Assembly: GCA_002385545.1 (NCBI GenBank)
Contig: DGDR01000014.1
Coordinates: forward strand, 1-10,406
Length of the DNA stretch: 10,406 nucleotides
Direction of reading: 5' to 3'
Origin: Clostridium sp. UBA3947
GTDB taxonomy: Bacteria; Bacillota; Clostridia; Clostridiales; Clostridiaceae
Under the pieces are notes generated by a model that saw nothing but the letters and a program-made list of their open reading frames with translations, ran no database searches and was not told where the DNA came from. Both the position numbers and the translations under genes were made by a program. Positions 6,083-10,406 of the stretch are shown piece after piece. How positions within the stretch are numbered: position 1 is the first letter of the stretch; each line of letters starts with the position of its first letter.

Positions 6083-7735
6083 TTACCTCTTTAGGTTAAT
6101 AATATCTTGAAGAATTTCATCTCCTGTTGTTATCATTTTTCCAGCTGCTTGGAAAGCTCTGGATGTTACAATCATTTCAGTAAACTGCTCTGCTAAATCA
6201 ACGTTTGAAGCCTCTAGCATACCTTGAAGAGCATCTCCATAGCCCTGGCTATTATCTTCCCCTAGAGTACCAATACCACTTCTTATGGTAGCTTCGCCAG
6301 AGTTAACTGAGGCAGTATATAAGTTGTTACCCATCTTAGTTAAACCAGCTGGATTCTTGAAAGATGCCATAGCAATTTGTCCAAGAGCTGCTACTCTACC
6401 ATCTTCCAATACACCACTTATTAATCCATCTTTACTAATACTATGGGATATAATTCTTAATTCTACATTTTCACCTGGAATTCTTACTTTATCAGGAATC
6501 CTTAAGGTTTTTAAGCTACCATCATAAGATTTTACTTCCTTAGTGGCATCTACAAAGTTAATAACTCCATCCTCATCTATACTTTGTACTGGGGTACCTC
6601 CATCAGCTATACCTGAAACAGTACCTGTCACTGGGGTAGTTGGTCCACCAGTTACGGTAACCACATTTGCTGAGTTACCAATAGCTTTATTTTGTAATGC
6701 TTGATTTATGGCAGCTTCAATATCAGCATCTGATATTGAGGTTGTAAAGTCACCATTTATTATAATTTTTTTATACTTGGTATCAACTGTTGCACTGGTG
6801 CTTGCTCCTGGAGCCATATTACCAATTTCTATTGAATATCCATCTAAAACCCCTGGTTCTGTCACAGATATGGTTAACCCTAAAATATTTGCAGAGTTGC
6901 CTGTAACGCCAGATTTCAAACCACTTATGGCTGTATTTTCACCACTTACACTAACAGTTTGAGGTATTCCAGCTGCATTCAAGGCCTTATTAATAGCTGA
7001 AGCTGCCTGTTCGCTAGTAATACCATTTGGCTTTGAGAAATCACCGTTCAGAATTATTCTCTTTGAAATGGTATCAACTTCTGCTGAAGCTACTGTATCT
7101 GGTCCAACCTTACCTAAAACTATGCTGTAGCCATTTAAAGAAGCTCCAGGACCAAAGGCAAAATTAAAGCCTCCTGCAGTAATTACGTTTGGTGATTGAG
7201 CTGTTGGATCCATAGAAGCTAAATCATTAGTTAAAGAATATCCTAACACTCTATAACCATCAGAAGTCAAAAGATTACCATCACTATCTAATGTAAAGGA
7301 ACCATCTCTTGTATAATTAATTTGCATCTTTGAGTTAGTTAAGGACTCATTGCTAATAGTATGAGTTCCTGGCTGATGGTTTACTTGTATGCTGTTATCT
7401 TCAAAAATAGTTGGTCCTTTACCTACCATAAAGTAACCTTCACCATCAATTGCCACGTCTAAACTTCTGGAAGTAGATTGCATGTTTCCTTGAGAAACTA
7501 TAGTATCAATACCTGCTAACTTAACTCCCAATCCAACCTGGCTAGGGTTAATACCACCAAGATTAGTACTTGGAGACATTGCATCTGTAACACTTTGGCT
7601 AAGCATATCCTGAAATCTTGTTCTACTATATTTAAATGCTGTGGTGCTTACGTTTGATATATTGTTACCAATAACGTCCATTTTTGTTTGGTTAACCTTC
7701 ATTCCACTTATTCCTGAATAAAGAGATCTTAACAT
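6083..7735 (-). CDS. flgE: FlgE, flagellar hook protein with enlarged, internally duplicated middle domain
   Basis: FlgE polymerises into the hook. The N-terminal D0 region is classic: MLRSLYSGISGMKVNQ, then VIGNNISNVSTTAFK (21-35). Next come the D1 elements (VAIDGEGYF at 94-102, YTRDGSFTLDSDGNLLTSDG at 141-160) and the C-terminal helix with LEASNVDLAEQFTEMIVTSR (507-526). At 550 residues it is well above the 403 of Salmonella FlgE. The extra length lies at about 190-380, where two similar segments (195-272 and 292-371) follow each other; this surface-exposed part is variable among species. An FxxxL (FQDML, 41-45) near the N-terminus fits the export-gate recognition motif of early substrates. 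ATG 7735 has GAGGAGG seven bases upstream. A hairpin with GGA motifs in its loop precedes it, suggesting possible post-transcriptional control. Confidence 0.96.
   Translation of the reverse strand: MLRSLYSGISGMKVNQTKMDVIGNNISNVSTTAFKYSRTRFQDMLSQSVTDAMSPSTNLGGINPSQVGLGVKLAGIDTIVSQGNMQSTSRSLDVAIDGEGYFMVGKGPTIFEDNSIQVNHQPGTHTISNESLTNSKMQINYTRDGSFTLDSDGNLLTSDGYRVLGYSLTNDLASMDPTAQSPNVITAGGFNFAFGPGASLNGYSIVLGKVGPDTVASAEVDTISKRIILNGDFSKPNGITSEQAASAINKALNAAGIPQTVSVSGENTAISGLKSGVTGNSANILGLTISVTEPGVLDGYSIEIGNMAPGASTSATVDTKYKKIIINGDFTTSISDADIEAAINQALQNKAIGNSANVVTVTGGPTTPVTGTVSGIADGGTPVQSIDEDGVINFVDATKEVKSYDGSLKTLRIPDKVRIPGENVELRIISHSISKDGLISGVLEDGRVAALGQIAMASFKNPAGLTKMGNNLYTASVNSGEATIRSGIGTLGEDNSQGYGDALQGMLEASNVDLAEQFTEMIVTSRAFQAAGKMITTGDEILQDIINLKR
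6623..7153 (-). repeat. Two-copy internal domain duplication in FlgE
   Basis: Residues 195-272 (bases 7153-6920) and 292-371 (bases 6862-6623) align at an offset of about 97 residues. Shared landmarks are NGYSI/DGYSI, a Gly-rich turn, A-x-VDT, K-x-I-I-x-NGDF, AINKAL/AINQAL, a V-x-V-(S/T)-G strand and a closing SG/TG. A GNSAN peptide follows copy one (279-283) and recurs within copy two (353-357). DNA identity is low, so the duplication is old or fast-evolving. Copies are recognised by eye. Confidence 0.8.
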
Positions 7736-7764
7736 AAAATTTCCTCCTCAATATTTATTCTGTT

Positions 7765-7790
7765 GCTTCACATCCATCCTTCAGTGAAGC
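7765..7790 (-). promoter_or_regulatory. Hairpin with GGA motifs in the loop upstream of flgE
   Basis: On the transcript, GCTTCAC (7790-7784) pairs perfectly with GTGAAGC (7771-7765), presenting a 12-base loop TGAAGGATGGAT. The loop carries two GGA motifs. A further AAGGAGG lies upstream (7803-7797), and the flgE ribosome site GAGGAGG lies about 16 bases downstream. GGA in a hairpin loop near a ribosome site is the usual shape of a CsrA target; CsrA controls hag in Bacillus. The hairpin is seen directly; CsrA binding is inference. No T-run follows, so it is not an intrinsic terminator. Confidence 0.4.
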
Positions 7791-7819
7791 TGAGCCTCCT
7801 TATGTTAAGGTCCAGCTCA

Positions 7820-8209
7820 TTAAACTATCACTACACTATCAATATTGGTGAAGATATTTTCCTTCATCCTTTCTTCTTCAACTGCAGTGATAACGGTCCT
7901 ATTTTCTATACTGGTAACCAGTGCCACATCCTTGTATAAAATAAGACAGTTTTTTGCGCCTTTTTCTTCAGCTTTATTAATGATATCATTTATTTTTTCC
8001 ATGTCCTTGCTATCTAGCTTTACATTTCTTAGCCTGTCAGCTGCATGCTTTGATATAGTAAAACTTTCATTTTTAGCTAATTTTGAATTAAGTATATCTG
8101 CAAAATTCTGCTTGCTGTTATTTTCTTTTGGCTTCTGACAATTATTTGAATTGCCTGTGGGAAAATTGCCTACCGGGTATATAACACCATTAATAACCCT
8201 AAACCCCAT
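7820..8209 (-). CDS. TIGR02530-type flagellar operon protein
   Basis: This 129-residue protein matches the uncharacterised 'flagellar operon protein' family (TIGR02530) that often lies between flgD and flgE in Firmicutes. The family part is about 49-129: SFTISKHAADRLR, a helical segment (about 66-84, KINDIINKAEEKGAKN), then strands with LILYKDVALVTSIENRTVIT (89-108) and the C-terminal ENIFTNIDSVVIV. The first 48 residues are polar and probably flexible, with FADIL at 36-40, which fits the FxxxL export-gate motif of early flagellar substrates. There is no signal peptide or membrane segment. ATG 8209 lies seven bases after the flgD stop with only a weak ribosome site (AGAAAG), so translation may depend on coupling with flgD. 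Function is unknown; a role in hook assembly is inferred from context. Confidence 0.9.
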   Translation of the reverse strand: MGFRVINGVIYPVGNFPTGNSNNCQKPKENNSKQNFADILNSKLAKNESFTISKHAADRLRNVKLDSKDMEKINDIINKAEEKGAKNCLILYKDVALVTSIENRTVITAVEEERMKENIFTNIDSVVIV

Positions 8210-8216
8210 AAGCTTT

Positions 8217-8870
8217 CTATGCTTCCTCTACTCTAATTAATTTAGTATAGGGTAAATTCACTTTCTCTTCTGATCCTTCTGGTAGTATGCTCATTATAAT
8301 ATTACCACCTTGTATATATACCCCCTTAACGGTTCCCACATAATTATTACCATTTTCGTCTAGAATATTAAATTCTGCCTTTTTGCCTATAAGAGCTGAT
8401 GCAGTAAGTAATAACATATTTTCATTAACAGCATCTAATCTAGTATCTGATACTTGTATAACTTCTTTTACGTCCTCATAATTAAAATCCTTATACTCTA
8501 TACTTCCATTTTCCTCTACTTCTAAAGTCACCTTTATAGTACCAGAACTATTTGTGACAGCCCTTACTATTCCTGCATAATAGTTTCCATATAAATCTGT
8601 CTTTGACACTGTTACCGCCTTTCCGATTAATGAATTGGCAGCATTCATGGTCATAGTTGTATTTAAATTATACATTTGTTCCAAGGATGCAAACTGAGCC
8701 ATCTGCGAAACATACTGGGTAGAATCCTGAGCATTAGTAGGGTCTTGGTTTGTAAGCTCTGCCGCCAGAATTCTTAAAAAAGCATTTTTATCCAAGGTGT
8801 CGCCTGCTTTTACTATTCTAGTTCCCTTTTCAGTGGCACGAGCTGCACTATTAACTCCACTTATATCCAT
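8217..8870 (-). CDS. flgD: FlgD, hook capping/scaffold protein
   Basis: FlgD caps the growing hook and guides FlgE polymerisation. The conserved N-terminal part is at about 26-70: LDKNAFLRILAAELTNQDPT, then QYVSQMAQFASLEQMYNLN. It includes FLRIL (31-35), the FxxxL gate-recognition motif described for Salmonella FlgD. After this come two similar beta-rich segments (77-138 and 156-214), each opening with LIGK and containing a GN-x-Y-x-G turn, resembling the Tudor-like domain of shorter Bacillus-type FlgD. The usual C-terminal fibronectin-like part of proteobacterial FlgD is not evident. At 217 residues it is longer than single-domain Bacillus relatives. ATG 8870 follows AGAGGTGAT with a three-base spacer, and the fliK stop lies 13 bases upstream. 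Confidence 0.94.
   Translation of the reverse strand: MDISGVNSAARATEKGTRIVKAGDTLDKNAFLRILAAELTNQDPTNAQDSTQYVSQMAQFASLEQMYNLNTTMTMNAANSLIGKAVTVSKTDLYGNYYAGIVRAVTNSSGTIKVTLEVEENGSIEYKDFNYEDVKEVIQVSDTRLDAVNENMLLLTASALIGKKAEFNILDENGNNYVGTVKGVYIQGGNIIMSILPEGSEEKVNLPYTKLIRVEEA
8229..8642 (-). repeat. Two-copy internal domain duplication in FlgD
   Basis: Residues 77-138 (bases 8642-8457) and 156-214 (bases 8405-8229) align at an offset of 79: A-x-(S/A)LIGK, then a D-x-x-GN-x-Y-x-G turn, V-(R/K)-(A/G)-V, a strand, and a final (V/L)-x-x-V. Both look like the same small beta domain. They are diverged at DNA level. Confidence 0.7.
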
Positions 8871-8883
8871 TAAATCACCTCTT

Positions 8884-10401
8884 TTATGCCAGCATATTTA
8901 TCTGGCTATCATTTAAATTATCATTGACTTCAGATATATCAACATCTTCCTCCAATGCTAGCTTTGTAGTTCTTATCGTATTGCTTGAGTTTTCATTTTG
9001 CCTATCCTGTCTCTGTGAACTATCCTTGAAGAATGTAGTATCCCCTTGATTAATGCTAACATTGATATCTTGTAGACTTATTTCATTGTTACCAATAGCT
9101 TTCTTAATTTCATCTAAATTTGACATTAGCAAATTGTATGACTCCTTACTATTGGCCTCAATATTAGCTTTCATTTTTCCACTTTCCATGGTTACAGTAA
9201 TTAAAAGTTCACCTATTTCCTTAGGATTGATACTAACCTTCAATTCCTTTAAATTAGAAGTTTCCATAAACTTAACAGCCTTGATTATGTCATTGACAAA
9301 AGTTACCCTATTAACTACAACCTCTGATTGAACTTGCATTGGTTCTTGTACATTTTTATCAACCCTAAAATAGTTCATAAATAAATTTATTTTGCCTTCC
9401 CCTTTGGGATTATCCTCAAGTATACCCTTAAGGAAAGCTTCTTCCTTTTTTACTATTGAACTATTATCAGCTGTAGCTTTTTCTTCACTCAATAAGACTG
9501 GGCTTTTTACATTCTTGCTGTTGTTAACTCTGTTAAGCCTATTCATATCTGAAAAGAAGCTGTTTGTTTTAAACTCGGAACCCTCAAAGTTTTTCTTGTC
9601 TTTCATATCCTCAGTAGTCTTCATATCCTCAGTCTTATCCATTCTATAATCAACAGGAATAACTTCTTCCATTGATAAGACTACTGGTTCTACAGTTTCA
9701 CTTTGAACTTGTCCGCCATTATTGCTTGCCTTTAAAAAATTGTTAATTTGCTCAACAATACTATTTTTTAATGTCTCCACTTCACTACGGTTTGCTTGTC
9801 CAGTTTTTTCAGTAGGAATATTTAAATTCATACTAAAATCCTGTAATGTGAACTCTGGAGTTTCTTCACTAACCTTAACATACTGCTGTAAAATATCCTT
9901 TGCCTCCTCTGGAAGCTCGTCTGTTGACAATAGGTTGCTAACCAATTGAAGTACAGAATTTTTATTATCAGCTGTTCCTAATTCTAAGGAGGAAAGATTT
10001 TGAATAACATCATTTCCAGCTTCTTCGTAGCTTCTAGTAGCATAATCAACATTATTTACAGCCATCTTAGGTTCTGAATTGTGACTATAGATACTAATTA
10101 ATGCTAAAATCAATTCCTCTATTGTTGTAGTATCAGACTCTAGTAAGTCTTTTAATTCTTCCCTAAAGCTTGAATCTAATTCTTCAGTTGATAATATGTC
10201 AGTATTTTCAGTATTTTCAGCATTACTTATCTCCTTACTACTTTGAGAAGCCTTTAAAACTTGCTCAAAACCTTGTGTATTAAGGTCAGCACCAGAATCT
10301 TTTTTTGCTACAGTGGTATTAGCATTATAATTTAGCTCTACTGTAACTTGCCCTCTACGAGGTAAAGACTTCATTTGGCGAAGATTGATACTAACCTTCA
10401 A
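8884..10401 (-). CDS. fliK: FliK, flagellar hook-length control protein (5' end uncertain)
   Basis: FliK is the secreted ruler that measures hook length and triggers the FlhB specificity switch. The identification rests on the C-terminal Flg_hook domain (about residues 368-452): LKELKVSINPKEIGELLITV (384-403), then KMKANIEANSKESYNLLMSN and a closing INVSINQGD. The long N-terminal part is rich in Glu, Asn and Ser, low in aromatic residues and probably extended, as expected for the ruler. FEQVL (45-49) fits the export-gate FxxxL motif. Within the window the frame can begin at TTG 10401 or ATG 10374 (MKSLPRRG), but neither has a properly spaced ribosome site. The frame is open to the edge, so the true start may lie outside. 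The last 24 bases exactly copy a stretch of this gene's own 3' part, so the 5' end may be rearranged or an assembly artefact. Confidence 0.88.
   Translation of the reverse strand: MKVSINLRQMKSLPRRGQVTVELNYNANTTVAKKDSGADLNTQGFEQVLKASQSSKEISNAENTENTDILSTEELDSSFREELKDLLESDTTTIEELILALISIYSHNSEPKMAVNNVDYATRSYEEAGNDVIQNLSSLELGTADNKNSVLQLVSNLLSTDELPEEAKDILQQYVKVSEETPEFTLQDFSMNLNIPTEKTGQANRSEVETLKNSIVEQINNFLKASNNGGQVQSETVEPVVLSMEEVIPVDYRMDKTEDMKTTEDMKDKKNFEGSEFKTNSFFSDMNRLNRVNNSKNVKSPVLLSEEKATADNSSIVKKEEAFLKGILEDNPKGEGKINLFMNYFRVDKNVQEPMQVQSEVVVNRVTFVNDIIKAVKFMETSNLKELKVSINPKEIGELLITVTMESGKMKANIEANSKESYNLLMSNLDEIKKAIGNNEISLQDINVSINQGDTTFFKDSSQRQDRQNENSSNTIRTTKLALEEDVDISEVNDNLNDSQINMLA
9225..9248 (-). 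repeat. Direct repeat copy 1 (in the fliK 3' domain)
   Basis: A 24-base stretch encoding ELKVSIN of the conserved FliK C-terminal domain. It is identical, in the same orientation and the same reading frame, to bases 10383-10406. Confidence 0.95.
9602..9637 (-). repeat. Short tandem repeat in fliK
   Basis: Two 18-base units with 14 identical consecutive bases encode the near-repeat KTEDMKTTEDMK (residues 256-267) in the polar, presumably extended part of FliK. Units are a multiple of three, so gain or loss would change length without a frameshift. Confidence 0.75.
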
Positions 10402-10406
10402 TTCCT
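10383..10406 (-). repeat. Direct repeat copy 2 (right edge of the window)
   Basis: The last 24 bases are identical to 9225-9248, 1158 bases away (386 codons, in frame). Identity stops at 10382 and cannot be followed beyond the edge. The match is far too long for chance in 10 kb. It could be a true partial duplication or a chimeric or looped end of the assembled sequence. Confidence 0.95.

Noticed and set aside
7751..7778. Mini reading frame (ATG, nine codons, minus strand) in the flgE leader
   Set aside because: Too short to support, overlaps the hairpin loop, and its AAGG is directly adjacent to the ATG rather than properly spaced.
7765..7790. Intrinsic terminator before flgE
   Set aside because: Stem of only seven pairs and no T-run after it.
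1..10406. A hidden non-flagellar or novel multi-gene system
   Set aside because: All thirteen coding regions are assigned to flagellar families, gaps are short, all genes are on one strand, and no mobile, defence or biosynthetic signatures are present.

Overview
This window is a stretch of a low-GC flagellar operon, most likely from a member of the Clostridia (Firmicutes). Evidence for that placement: the DNA is AT-rich; strong purine-rich ribosome sites (AGGAGG, GAGGTGA) precede most genes; FliR and FlhB are fused into one polypeptide, an arrangement known from Clostridium; and motA-motB sit between the hook genes and fliL, where Bacillus has fliM-fliY-cheY further downstream. The species cannot be named from this sequence.

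Every real gene lies on the minus strand, so transcription runs from right to left. In that order they are: fliK (hook-length control; 5' end uncertain at the right edge), flgD (hook cap), a TIGR02530-type flagellar operon protein, flgE (hook), flbD/swrD, motA, motB, fliL, fliO, fliP, fliQ, the fliR-flhB fusion, and the first 156 codons of flhA, which runs off the left edge. Genes are packed with gaps of 1-16 bases or a short overlap. Two gaps are longer: 84 bases before flgE and 104 bases between flgE and flbD. Each holds an inverted repeat. No stretch over 300 bases lacks a gene, and I saw no tRNA, rRNA, mobile element, CRISPR array or clear intrinsic terminator.

The genes form one functional programme. 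FliO, FliP, FliQ, FliR-FlhB and FlhA build the flagellar type III export gate. FlgD, FlgE, FliK and probably the TIGR02530 protein are early export substrates or hook-assembly factors. MotA, MotB, FliL and FlbD form or support the torque-generating stator. The window therefore moves from hook assembly to motor power to the export gate.

This is a mostly conventional region and I do not see a hidden novel system. The points worth a second look are: a 24-base exact in-frame repeat joining the right edge to the 3' part of fliK; internal duplications in FlgE and FlgD; an FxxxL export-gate motif shared by four consecutive products, including the uncharacterised one; and the two intergenic hairpins.
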